Source of the DNA: Streptomyces sp. WM4235
GTDB lineage: Bacteria > Actinomycetota > Actinomycetes > Streptomycetales > Streptomycetaceae
Direction of reading: 5' to 3'
Length of the DNA stretch: 21,398 bases
NCBI RefSeq assembly: GCF_001279725.1
Contig: NZ_LGDE01000465.1
Location: forward strand, 1 to 21,398
The notes under the pieces were generated by a model. That model saw nothing but the letters and a program-made list of their open reading frames with translations. It made no database searches and was not told where the DNA came from. Each line of letters opens with the position of its first letter. The first letter of the stretch is position 1. Below are positions 1-7,418 of this stretch, piece after piece. The position numbers and the translations under genes are program-made.

Positions 1-84
1 TGCGACAGTCTCGTCACCCATCTGGTGCCCGCTTCGGCCGACGACGACATCGCTCTGCTCGCCGCCCGCCTGAACAAACCCTGA
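1..84 (+). CDS. SpoIIE/PP2C-type serine phosphatase, C-terminal fragment
   Basis: Only the last 27 residues and a TGA stop are inside the window; the gene begins to the left. The visible tail ends in the pattern DDDIALLAARL, which is typical of the last beta strand of PP2C/SpoIIE-type phosphatases in actinomycetes, where the DD pair helps bind the catalytic metals. Such proteins dephosphorylate anti-sigma-factor antagonists or act as multidomain PAS/GAF signalling phosphatases. Nothing can be said about the upstream domains. The call rests on this short tail only. Confidence 0.6.
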   Translation, partial: CDSLVTHLVPASADDDIALLAARLNKP

Positions 85-131
85 CGCGATCGGAGAACGA
101 GGGTGGCGGCCGGATGCGAGCACCTCGTGAG

Positions 132-160
132 TTGACTGAAAATTCAGTCAGTGCCAGAGT
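132..160 (+). promoter_or_regulatory. Candidate promoter with overlapping 18-bp palindromic operator
   Basis: A TTGACT -35-like hexamer (132-137) is followed after 17 bp by CAGAGT (155-160), close to the streptomycete -10 pattern TAGRRT. The palindrome TGACTGAA-AA-TTCAGTCA (133-150) overlaps the -35 and the start of the spacer, as expected for a repressor site, and its AT content stands out locally. It points toward the deiminase gene at 332, leaving a leader of roughly 165 nt. No regulator for it is inside the window. The operator assignment is inference; the palindrome itself is exact. Confidence 0.5.
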
Positions 161-331
161 GGTCACCGAGGCCGCAGCACTCACCGTGCGGAGCGGCCGT
201 CGCGGCGCGGAGCGCGCACTCTTGTCCGTAGGGACCGGTTTGCAGCACTTCCCGCGTGCACCCGAGCCGCATCCTCTCGCTCGCCCTGGCCGGATGTACC
301 CCTTCCACCGGCCCACGATCGGAGTTCTCCC

Positions 332-1495
332 GTGTCCTTCCTGCCCCCCACCCGACGGACCGTCCTTCGCACCCTCGCCGGAATCGGCGCCGCCGTCGCG
401 GGCGCCTCGGCGTGCTCCCCCGCGTCCGGAGTCACGGTCGACGCCACCGCCGGTTCCTCCCAACCCTCCACCGCGGGTGCCCGGCGCCGCTTGGGCGCCG
501 AGTGGGAGAGCCACACCCGCACCTTCATGTCCTGGCCGGCGCTGACCTCGGTCTGGCACGAGGACCTGCGCTACGTGCGCGAGGACATCGCGAGGATCGC
601 GCGCGCCGTCGGGGAGTACGAGGCGGTCGTCATGATGGCCCGACCCGACCAGGTCGACGCGGCTCAGCGGGCCTGTGGCTCCCAGGTCGAGGTCATCCCG
701 CTGGCCGTCGACGACCTCTGGGCCCGCGACACCGTCCCCGTCTTCGTCGAGGAGGGCGGAAAGGTCGTCGGCGTCGACTTCAACTTCAACGGCTGGGGCA
801 ACAAGCAGAAGCAGCACCAGAACGACGCCCTGGTCGGGCGCACCGTGCTCAAGAAGTACGGGATCCCCCGGGTCCAGGCCCCCCTCGTCGCGGAAGGCGG
901 CTCCTTCGAGCCCGACGGCGAGGGCACCTTGATGATCACCGAGAGCTCGATCGTCAACGACAACCGCAACCGCGGGAAGAACCGGGACACCATCGAGAAG
1001 GAGCTCAAGGAGACCCTCGGCGTCGAGAAGGTGATCTGGCTGGCCGGCGTCCGCGGGGAGGACATCACGGACGCCCACGTGGACAGCCTCGTGCGCTTCA
1101 CCGCGCCCGGTGTGGTCCTGCTGGACCGCGCGCACCCCGGCACGCCGGCGGACTCCTGGTCGCGCTCCGCCGACCAGGCCAAGTCCGTGCTCTCCAAGGC
1201 GACGGACGCCCGTGGCAGGCGCTTCGAGATCATCGACCTGCCGCAGCCCGATCTGAACAGGATCACGGGCGAAGGCGACGACTTCGTGTCGACTTACGCC
1301 AACTTCTACATCGCCAACGACGCCGTCTTCATGCCCAAGTTCGGGGACCGCAAGGCCGACGACCGGGCCCGCGCCATCCTGCGCGAGCACTTCCCCAAGC
1401 GGGACGTGGTCCCGATCGCGATCGACACGATCGCCTCGGGCGGCGGTGGCATCCACTGCTCCACCCACGACCAGCCCGGCAAGCCCGCGGCCTGA
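332..1495 (+). CDS. Exported agmatine deiminase / peptidyl-arginine deiminase family lipoprotein
   Basis: 387 residues from a GTG start with GGAG 7 nt upstream. The family (guanidine-group-modifying fold) hydrolyses agmatine to N-carbamoylputrescine or deiminates arginine in peptides. The N-terminus has a twin-arginine motif (TRRTVLR, residues 7-13), a hydrophobic stretch and a Cys at 28 after GASA, suggesting Tat export and lipid anchoring, although the lipobox is relaxed. Family motifs are all present: W130-ARD133, EGGS (188-191), DAHVDS with His249, NFYIAN, and GGGGIHC with the catalytic Cys at 376. It lies alone between a phosphatase end and a convergent hydratase gene. Cytoplasmic agmatine deiminases lack a signal, so an extracellular substrate (free arginine derivatives or peptides) is possible. 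The family call is firm; the substrate is not. Confidence 0.9.
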   Translation: MSFLPPTRRTVLRTLAGIGAAVAGASACSPASGVTVDATAGSSQPSTAGARRRLGAEWESHTRTFMSWPALTSVWHEDLRYVREDIARIARAVGEYEAVVMMARPDQVDAAQRACGSQVEVIPLAVDDLWARDTVPVFVEEGGKVVGVDFNFNGWGNKQKQHQNDALVGRTVLKKYGIPRVQAPLVAEGGSFEPDGEGTLMITESSIVNDNRNRGKNRDTIEKELKETLGVEKVIWLAGVRGEDITDAHVDSLVRFTAPGVVLLDRAHPGTPADSWSRSADQAKSVLSKATDARGRRFEIIDLPQPDLNRITGEGDDFVSTYANFYIANDAVFMPKFGDRKADDRARAILREHFPKRDVVPIAIDTIASGGGGIHCSTHDQPGKPAA

Positions 1496-1650
1496 CCGTA
1501 GGCCGCTGGTACGCGCCGTTCGTCCGCCGCCCGCTCCTCGCCTGAGTCGACACCGGGGTACAGCGCCTCCCGGGCCGAACGGCCCTCCCCGCCCGCCGCA
1601 TCCCGCCACCGCCGGGGCGTCGCGCACACCCCGGAGCCGGCGGGTCTGTG

Positions 1651-1680
1651 GGGCAGTGGGTCGGTGGGCAGTGGGTCAGT
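1651..1680. repeat. 15-bp tandem repeat, two copies
   Basis: GGGCAGTGGGTCGGT (1651-1665) is followed directly by GGGCAGTGGGTCAGT (1666-1680), 14 of 15 bases identical. The second copy contains the stop codon of the hydratase gene (TCA on the plus strand at 1676). It looks like a small local duplication in the 3' flank. No function is evident. Confidence 0.8.
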
Positions 1681-2461
1681 GGGTCCAGGCCGGGGGCCGC
1701 TTCTCGCAGAACGCGCGGGCGCCTTCGGCTGCCGATGCCGTACGGAACACAGGAGCGGTGAGCGGGTCCTGGGCGGCGAACGCCGCGTGGTCGTCGAGGC
1801 CCCGGGTGACCTCCACGATCCGCCGGGTGATCCGTACCGCATCGGGGGAGTTGGCGCGGATCCGGGCGGCGAGCGCGATGGCGGCGTCCAAGGCATCGCC
1901 CTCGTCCGTGAGTTGGTTGACGAGTCCGTGTCGTGCGGCGTCCGGGGCCGGGAGCGGGGAGGCGGTCAGGAGCATCTCCATGGCCAGGTGGTACGGAAGG
2001 CGGCCGGGCAGGCGAATGGCCCCGCCTTCCGAGGCGATGAGGCCACGGGCGACTTCGGGGAGCGCGAAGAACGCCGTGTCGGCGGCGGTGATCAGGTCGC
2101 AGGCGAGGGCGAGTTCGAAGCCGCCCGCCACGGCCGCCCCTTCGACCGCGGCGATGACCGGCTTCGTCCGGCGGGCGCGGGTCAGTCCGGCCAGCCCCCG
2201 GTCCGCCACCCGTGGCACCCCTTCGTCGGGAAAGGCCTTGAGGTCCATGCCGGAGCAGAAGTGGCCTCCCGCTCCGGTCAGGACACCGACCAAGAGTCCC
2301 GGGTCGGTCTCCAGGAGGGTGAGTGCGCCGGCGACGGCGTCGGCCAGGGACCGGTTGACCGCGTTGCGGACGTGGGGCCGGTTGAGGGTGATGACCAGGA
2401 CGCCGTCGCGCCGCTCGGTCAGCACCACGTGTTCCGTGTCCTGCGTGTCCTGTGTGTTCAT
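1676..2461 (-). CDS. Enoyl-CoA hydratase/isomerase (crotonase) family protein
   Basis: 261 residues. The ATG at 2461 has a GGAAGG ribosome binding site just upstream; an open frame continues farther 5' but overlaps the P450 gene antisense-free only up to its stop, so this start is chosen. Crotonases bind acyl-CoA and hydrate or isomerise enoyl-CoA. The oxyanion-hole segments are CSGMDLKAF (about 69-77) and AGGFELALACD (112-122). Both glutamates of true hydratases appear: E136 in ALPEVARG and E162 in LAMEMLL. The gene starts 43 bp after the P450 stop on the same strand, suggesting one transcript and oxidation/hydration steps on a shared acyl or secondary-metabolite substrate. Other crotonase activities (isomerase, hydrolase) remain possible, but the active site favours hydratase. 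Confidence 0.92.
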   Translation of the reverse strand: MNTQDTQDTEHVVLTERRDGVLVITLNRPHVRNAVNRSLADAVAGALTLLETDPGLLVGVLTGAGGHFCSGMDLKAFPDEGVPRVADRGLAGLTRARRTKPVIAAVEGAAVAGGFELALACDLITAADTAFFALPEVARGLIASEGGAIRLPGRLPYHLAMEMLLTASPLPAPDAARHGLVNQLTDEGDALDAAIALAARIRANSPDAVRITRRIVEVTRGLDDHAAFAAQDPLTAPVFRTASAAEGARAFCEKRPPAWTH

Positions 2462-2504
2462 CGTGTTTCCTTCCACCTGGGGGTTGGGGAGCCGGCGGGA
2501 AGGC

Positions 2505-3713
2505 TCATCGCCTGACGAGGGGCAGCGCCGCCAGGCCACGCATGACACGGGCCGGGCGCCAGGGCATCTCGTCGGCCGGTTTGGCGAGCCGCACCGTGCC
2601 GAGGCGTTCGAGCAGCATGGGGAAGGCGACCGAGCCCTCGAGGCGGGCGAGGGCCGCACCGATGCAGAAGTGGGGGCCGTACCCGAAGGCGAGGTGCTCG
2701 TTGGGCGTACGGCCGAGATCGAGGCGGTCGGCGTGTGGGAAACGCCGCTCATCGCGGTTGGCGGACCCGATCAGCAGGCTCACGATCTCCCCCTCGCGGA
2801 TGGTCCGCCCGTGCAGGCGGATCGATTCGCCCGCGCACCGGAACGTGGCGTCCCGCACCGGGGAGTCGTAGCGCAGGAGCTCCTCGACCGCGGTGGGGAG
2901 AAGTCCGGAGCCCGCGCCCTCGGCAGCAAGGCGCGCGGCCTGGGCGGGGTGACGCAGCAGAGCGAGCACTCCGTTGCCGATGAGGTTCATGGTGGTGTCG
3001 TGGCCGACGAGCAGCAGGAGGTAGGCGGTGGAGCGCAGTTCCTCCTCGCTCATGGCGCCGCTCTCGTCGCCCGCCCGCACCAAGGCGCCCAGCAGGTCCG
3101 CTCCGCCGCTCTCCTCACCGGCCCGCTTGCCGGCGATCAGGGTGTCCAGCAGCGCGTGCAGGTCCCGTTCGGCGCGGGCCGGGTCCGCTGACTCGTCGGG
3201 GGCGATGGTGGCCATGAGGGTGTCCCGTGTCGCCGCGGTGTCCAGGTGCTCGGGTACGCCGAGGATCGCGCAGATCATCCGGAACGTCAGGGGCGCCGCG
3301 AAGTCCGCGATCAGGTCGATGTGCACGTGGTGCTCGACCCGGTCCAGCAAGCGACCGGCCACCTCGGTGATGAAAGGTTCCAGCAGGGCGATGCGGCGGG
3401 GCACGAAGGCCGAGTTGACCAGGGTCCGCAGCCGGGTGTGGTCCGGCGGGTCGGCGTGCACCAGATGCCGGTTGAGACCTGCCGGACCCGGCACGTACCC
3501 GGGGACCCGGCCCGGGTCCTTGCTCAGACGGGCGTCGGCGAGCAGGGCGCGTACGTCCTCGTACCGGGAGATCTGCCACACGGCCGGCCGGCCGGGCCGG
3601 CGATCCACGTGGGCCGGCGCATGGTCCCGCAACCACGCGAAGTACGGGTACGGATCGCGGACCCGGGCCGCCAAGAGGTGGGCGGGGGGGCGGGGTTCGG
3701 CTTCAACAGGCAC
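2505..3713 (-). CDS. Cytochrome P450
   Basis: About 402 residues from a GTG at 3713 with GGAG 5 nt upstream; an ATG at 3767 would add 18 residues but has no visible ribosome binding site. The length and the N-terminal pattern (RVRDPYPYFAWLRDHAP) fit soluble bacterial class I P450s, which need ferredoxin and a reductase; none is encoded here. Key motifs, numbered from the GTG start, are the I-helix oxygen-binding VGHDTT (about 236-241), E278-LLR281 of the K-helix ExxR, and the heme loop FGYGPHFCIG with the iron ligand Cys350. The HADPPDHTRLR segment of the C-helix is also present. It is followed by the enoyl-CoA hydratase gene, so the substrate may be CoA- or lipid-derived. Intact by all visible criteria. 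Confidence 0.95.
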   Translation of the reverse strand: MPVEAEPRPPAHLLAARVRDPYPYFAWLRDHAPAHVDRRPGRPAVWQISRYEDVRALLADARLSKDPGRVPGYVPGPAGLNRHLVHADPPDHTRLRTLVNSAFVPRRIALLEPFITEVAGRLLDRVEHHVHIDLIADFAAPLTFRMICAILGVPEHLDTAATRDTLMATIAPDESADPARAERDLHALLDTLIAGKRAGEESGGADLLGALVRAGDESGAMSEEELRSTAYLLLLVGHDTTMNLIGNGVLALLRHPAQAARLAAEGAGSGLLPTAVEELLRYDSPVRDATFRCAGESIRLHGRTIREGEIVSLLIGSANRDERRFPHADRLDLGRTPNEHLAFGYGPHFCIGAALARLEGSVAFPMLLERLGTVRLAKPADEMPWRPARVMRGLAALPLVRR

Positions 3714-3730
3714 GGCGTCTCCGGCTGGGC

Positions 3731-3740
3731 GTTGATCAAC
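3731..3740. promoter_or_regulatory. 10-bp perfect palindrome upstream of the P450 start
   Basis: GTTGATCAAC is a perfect palindrome 18-27 bp upstream of the preferred P450 GTG start. It could be a protein-binding site or chance; if the ATG at 3767 is used, it lies inside the coding region. Weak. Confidence 0.25.
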
Positions 3741-3843
3741 AGACACCACACCAACGAGGTTCCGCATGCGGGGATGCGGCAGAACCAGGCCCTCCTGGCG
3801 CAGCCCGTACGCCCGGGAGGAAAGCGCGCGAGCCCGGCGCACT

Positions 3844-3862
3844 CCGTCCGCGCCGCGGACGG
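3844..3862. terminator. GC-rich inverted repeat after the aminotransferase remnant
   Basis: CCGTCCGCG-C-CGCGGACGG is a perfect 9+1+9 inverted repeat. It lies about 43 bp beyond the stop of the DegT-like remnant on the minus strand and upstream of the P450 gene. It may be an old rho-independent terminator (actinomycete terminators often lack a U-tract) or an operator for the P450 gene. A second palindrome, TGCCCCGGGGCA, lies at 3876-3887. Confidence 0.4.
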
Positions 3863-3904
3863 GGCGTCACGTTCCTGCCCCGGGGCACGGCCCCTGGCCT
3901 CGCA

Positions 3905-4198
3905 TCAAGGTGGGACCGCAAGGGCTTCGGGCACGCGGACCCGCCGCGGCGTCACACCCGCGGTGTGAGAAAGCCGTGGACGCGCCTCGATGACACGGTC
4001 GGCTTCCGCGTCGGTGAGTTCGGGGGCGAGCGGCAGGCACACGGTGCGGGGCAGGACGTCGAGGGTGACCGTGATGTCGGTGGTGCGGTGGATGATCTCG
4101 CGCAGCGCCGGCTGGTCGGGAACGGCGTGCGGGTAGACCTGCTCGGTGGTGGTCCCGGTACGGCCGACGCACGGGCACCGCCCCGGCGGCCGCCACCC
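3905..4198 (-). pseudogene. Remnant of DegT/DnrJ/EryC1/StrS-type aminotransferase (C-terminal part)
   Basis: One minus-strand frame reads without stop to TGA at 3905-3907 and, from about 4153, resembles the C-terminus of PLP-dependent sugar aminotransferases. It has a TTTEQVYPHAVPDQPALRE segment, matching the family's GI.T.VHYP.P...QPA, and later CLPLAPELTDAEADRVIEA, matching the SLP..PELT..E...V motif. Codons there have strong GC3 bias. No start codon and no N-terminal domain with the catalytic lysine are present; before about 4155 the frame loses family character. The tail after VIEA is also atypical. I read it as a truncated relic of a lost sugar-aminotransferase gene. The resemblance is by motif recognition, not by alignment. 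Confidence 0.55.
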
Positions 4199-4270
4199 CC
4201 GTGGAAGACGCCGTCGTCGATGACCTCCTATCCCGCGGTCTCGTCCGACGTCTGCCCGAACGACAGAGGA

Positions 4271-4292
4271 CCCCGCACCGGCAGGTGCGGGG
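4271..4292 (-). terminator. Rho-independent-type terminator of the molbindin gene
   Basis: CCCCGCACC-GGCA-GGTGCGGGG forms a perfect 9-bp stem with a four-base loop, 31 bp beyond the stop of the molybdate-binding gene. There is no clear U-tract, as is common in actinomycetes. Confidence 0.75.
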
Positions 4293-4322
4293 CCCTCATC
4301 GCGGCGTGGACGCCGGGGATGG

Positions 4323-4739
4323 TCAGACGGAGAGGGAGATCTCGGTCGACTTGATGAGCGCGACCACGGAGGACCCGGCGGTCAGGTCGAGGGCCTCGAC
4401 GGCGTCCTTGGTGATGGCGGCGGTCAGCTCGCCGCCCTCGACGGAGACCTTGACGGAACCCATGGCGCCACCGGTCACGACGTCGGTGACGGTGCCGGCG
4501 AGCTGGTTGCGGATCGAGATGCCCTCGACCGGGCCGGTCGCGAGGGAGACCTCGGTGGACTTCACGAGCGCCGTGACGGAGGTGCCCTCGGCGAAGCCGA
4601 GTTCCTTGACGGCGTCGGTGGTGATCGCGGCGGTGATGTCCTGACCGCCCGCCAGGCGGACCTTCACCGTGGACATGGCCTCGCCGGCCGTGACGGAGGT
4701 GATGGTGCCGGGGATCTGGTTGCGGATGCTCAGGCTCAT
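4323..4739 (-). CDS. Molbindin-like protein with two TOBE/Mop domains
   Basis: 138 residues; ATG at 4739 with GAGG upstream. The protein is an internal duplication of a Mop/TOBE fold: residues 4-66 and 75-136 both start with SIRNQ, carry a G..T.V..G.AM.(T/S)VKV core, and end in VKSTEVSL or IKSTEISL. This is the di-Mop arrangement of cytoplasmic molbindins, which assemble into oligomers that bind molybdate or tungstate and buffer it for cofactor synthesis. No mod transporter or molybdoenzyme gene lies nearby, so it is a stand-alone gene. Regulation is not visible; the terminator at 4271-4292 ends the transcript. Confidence 0.9.
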   Translation of the reverse strand: MSLSIRNQIPGTITSVTAGEAMSTVKVRLAGGQDITAAITTDAVKELGFAEGTSVTALVKSTEVSLATGPVEGISIRNQLAGTVTDVVTGGAMGSVKVSVEGGELTAAITKDAVEALDLTAGSSVVALIKSTEISLSV

Positions 4740-4918
4740 GAAGGTAACGCCTCACTCTGGATCGGTGGGAGACGCGGCCTGCCGGCCGCCCCGTCCGTCA
4801 CGCTAGCCGCATGGATCCGCGGTCGTGCGGAGCCCGTCTCATCCGCCAGGTGAATGGCCGTCGTGGCATCGCACCTTCGGCTCGCGCCCCACATCGTGAC
4901 GATTCGGGACGTCCGACC

Positions 4919-5530
4919 TCACCGGTCGAGGGCCTCCTGCCCGAGCAGTGACGCCGCGTGCCGGCGCGCCTCCTCCAGCCACGCGGCGCGTTCTTCGCCG
5001 GACGAGTCGGTGACGGTTCGAAAGACGATCCGTCGCACCTCGCGGATTCCGACGTACGGGAGGACACACGCCGCCCAGACGTTGTGCAGGGGATCGCCGA
5101 ACTCGCGCTCCTCCCGATCGGCGGGCGTGTCGGAGGTGTTGAGCACCAGAGCCCTGGTCGCCTTCAACAGACCGGCGGGTTCGCCTTCGGCGGCGCCCAG
5201 TTTGTAGGCGACACCAGGCGCCAGGACGCGCTGGACCCAGCCCGTGAGGACGGCCGGTGGCATGCCCCACCAGTTGGGGTGGATGAACACCAAGGCGTCG
5301 AGATCGGCGACTTCCGCCCGGTGCGACGCCACCTGTGGATCGTGGGCCGGCGACGCCACCTCGACCGTTCCCGTCTCCCGGGCCGTGAGCGACGGATCGA
5401 ATCCCTCGGCGCAGAGGTCGTGCGCCACCACGTCCGCGCCTCGCCCCCGCAGCTCCTCCACCACGGCGCCGAACACCGCGTGGTTGAAGCTCCCCGGTCG
5501 CGGGTGGGCCAGGTACACCCCTGTACGCAT
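4919..5530 (-). CDS. NAD(P)H dehydrogenase (quinone) / flavodoxin-like fold oxidoreductase
   Basis: 203 residues from ATG 5530, preceded by a G-rich ribosome binding site (GGGGGGAAAC). Members of this flavodoxin_2 family bind FMN or FAD and reduce quinones or related electrophiles with NAD(P)H. Visible motifs are the phosphate-binding loop AHPRPGSFNHA (about 8-18) and HPNWWGMPPAVLTGWVQRV with the following PGVAYKLG, which lines the isoalloxazine and active site in the KefF/NQO group. It lies between the molbindin gene and the beta-helix gene, all on the minus strand, with gaps near 100-180 bp, so cotranscription is not obvious. The substrate is unknown. Confidence 0.9.
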   Translation of the reverse strand: MRTGVYLAHPRPGSFNHAVFGAVVEELRGRGADVVAHDLCAEGFDPSLTARETGTVEVASPAHDPQVASHRAEVADLDALVFIHPNWWGMPPAVLTGWVQRVLAPGVAYKLGAAEGEPAGLLKATRALVLNTSDTPADREEREFGDPLHNVWAACVLPYVGIREVRRIVFRTVTDSSGEERAAWLEEARRHAASLLGQEALDR

Positions 5531-5629
5531 GTTTCCCCCCATCGGTGCGGCCGACAGCGGCTGTGGCCGCGGCACCTACGGTACGACGACGATGGCGCAC
5601 GGCCGGCGGGCCGGTGTGCCTGCGCCGGG

Positions 5630-7246
5630 TCACATGGCGTTCGCGGAGGCCAGCGTGCCGACGGCCTTGTCGAGGACCGCGGCGGCGCCGCCGCCCCAAC
5701 CGCGCAGGTCGTTGCCGGTGATCCAGGTGCCGGTGCAGCCGGGGAGCGCGACGACGGCCGCTTCGGCGGGAACCGGGCCGTCCCCCTTGCGGACGACGTT
5801 GCCCTGGCAGGACGCGTTCGCCGCGTTGCCACCGAAGCGGATGCCGTACGTGGCCGTCGCCCCGGCCCGGTTGGCGCCGGTGATCCGGTTGTCGCGCAGG
5901 GAGATGTCGTCGGTGCCGGCTGCGATGCCGTGCCCGGCCGGGTTCAGGACGGTGTTGTGGGCGATCAAGGCACCCTGTGCGTCCGTGTCCACGCCGATGC
6001 CGTCGCCCTGGGCGTCGGTGACGGTGTTGCCGCTGATGACGGCGTGGGGGGCGTACCGGACGTGGATGCCCTGGGAGTTGCCGCCCGGGCGGGCGGTCCC
6101 GGCGATGGTGTTGCCCGAGATCGTGACGCCGTCGCACTGGGCGACGTAGATGCCGGCCTCGCCCTTGACCGTGCGGATCGTGTTGTCGGTGATGGTGACG
6201 CCGTTGTGCCGGTCGCCTCCGCTGGACACCACGATGGCGCCGCCGGTGGACGTGTCGCTGCCCGTGTTCCGGATGATGTTGCCGGTGATGGTGATGTCGT
6301 TGAGGGCGTTGCCGGCCGGGGAGCTGACCTGGATGGCGGTGACGCCGACGGATTCGATGGTGTTGCCGGCGATGACGGCCTGTTGCCAGTCGGTGGTGCG
6401 GATGCCGTAGGCGGCGCTGCGTTCGACGTGATTGCCGATGACCCGGATGTCGCGGTGGACCACGCCCTTGGCACCGCCGTGATCGCCGACCAGGGCGCCG
6501 AACGAGCGGCTTCCGTCGGCGGCCGCGCGCAGGGTGCAGCCGCTGATCAGGATGTCCTGGCAGGGCGTGTTGTCGTACGCCGGGGCGGGGAGGCTGACTG
6601 CCGAGATGGCACCGGTGATCTGTACGGCCTCCCGGTTGGTGGCGGTGTCCGTGCCCTGGCCGGTGACGTGCAGCCCGTCGAAGAGGCAGTTGACGATGCG
6701 GGCGCGCCGTACCGCGTTGAGTTCCACGGCGTGGGCGGACGGCGTGTCGAGCACCGTGCAGTCCTGGACGAGGATGCCGTCGGCGTGCGCGAAGCCGATG
6801 GCGTCGCTCTGCTGCTGGTGCGCGCTGCCGCGCATGTCCCAGGTACCGCCGAGCAGGGCGATGTCGCCGGCGCCGTCGTAGGCGGAGACCGGGGTGACCG
6901 AGTCGAAGTTCTTGACCAGGGCCCCGCAGTCCCGGGTGCGCAGGACGTGGGCTCCGTACGCGGACACGGTCATCCGGGGGCCGAGGACGAGCCCCTTGGT
7001 GAGCGGGTACCGGCCGGGCGGGATCAGCAGGGTCGCTCCCTCGGGCACGGCGCGGGCGGCCGTCAGGGCGGCCTGGAAGGCGGCGGTGTCGTCGGTGGTC
7101 CCGTCGCCCTTCGCCCCGTAGGCCAGGACGTCGTGGACGCTGCGTCGGTCGCCGGCCGCCGCGGCGGGGCCGGCGGTCACCACCTGGCCGGCGCCCAGCG
7201 CGCCCACGAATCCGCCCGCCGCCAATATCACGCCGCGTCGATCCAC
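5630..7246 (-). CDS. Exported right-handed parallel beta-helix protein (pectate-lyase-3-like)
   Basis: 538 residues from GTG 7246 with GGGGGAG 8 nt upstream. The N-terminus (MDRRGVILAAGG...AAAAG, about 1-32) looks like a Tat-type signal with a DRR motif. Residues 39-60 (DVLAYGAKGDGTTDDTAAFQAA) are the hallmark N-terminal cap of pectate-lyase-3/GH28-like beta helices. The rest consists of repeated short strands with asparagine ladders, such as ITGNIIRNT, ITDNTIRTV, ISGNTIAGT and ISGNTVTDA, the PbH1 repeats that coil into the helix. Such proteins are extracellular polysaccharide lyases, hydrolases or epimerases, or adhesins. No catalytic residues can be assigned with confidence. Divergent from the permease at 7419. 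Confidence 0.88.
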   Translation of the reverse strand: MDRRGVILAAGGFVGALGAGQVVTAGPAAAAGDRRSVHDVLAYGAKGDGTTDDTAAFQAALTAARAVPEGATLLIPPGRYPLTKGLVLGPRMTVSAYGAHVLRTRDCGALVKNFDSVTPVSAYDGAGDIALLGGTWDMRGSAHQQQSDAIGFAHADGILVQDCTVLDTPSAHAVELNAVRRARIVNCLFDGLHVTGQGTDTATNREAVQITGAISAVSLPAPAYDNTPCQDILISGCTLRAAADGSRSFGALVGDHGGAKGVVHRDIRVIGNHVERSAAYGIRTTDWQQAVIAGNTIESVGVTAIQVSSPAGNALNDITITGNIIRNTGSDTSTGGAIVVSSGGDRHNGVTITDNTIRTVKGEAGIYVAQCDGVTISGNTIAGTARPGGNSQGIHVRYAPHAVISGNTVTDAQGDGIGVDTDAQGALIAHNTVLNPAGHGIAAGTDDISLRDNRITGANRAGATATYGIRFGGNAANASCQGNVVRKGDGPVPAEAAVVALPGCTGTWITGNDLRGWGGGAAAVLDKAVGTLASANAM

Positions 7247-7418
7247 TGGTACTCCCCCGTCGATTCGCCTTGTTGAACGGGCCTCCCGGCCCGGAGGGGA
7301 GGCTATCGGCCGGTAGAGGAGTCGTCCGTCCGGGGGGCCGGTCCCGTGCGTCGGTCGTGACCGGCGCCGCGCGGAGGCGGACCGGGCGGGGAGACTGTGC
7401 CGGATCAGGAGAGGCGAG

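Noticed and set aside
1572..1585. Small GGGCC-GAAC-GGCCC hairpin between deiminase and hydratase genes
   Set aside because: A five-base stem is expected often by chance at this GC content; not strong enough to call a terminator.
14..1627. 537-codon minus-strand frame opposite the deiminase gene
   Set aside because: Low-complexity Gly/Asp/Val/Arg translation antisense to a gene with complete family motifs.
2462..2752. N-terminal extension of the enoyl-CoA hydratase
   Set aside because: It runs through the 3' end of the P450 gene in another frame; the ATG at 2461 has a clear ribosome binding site and gives the normal crotonase length.
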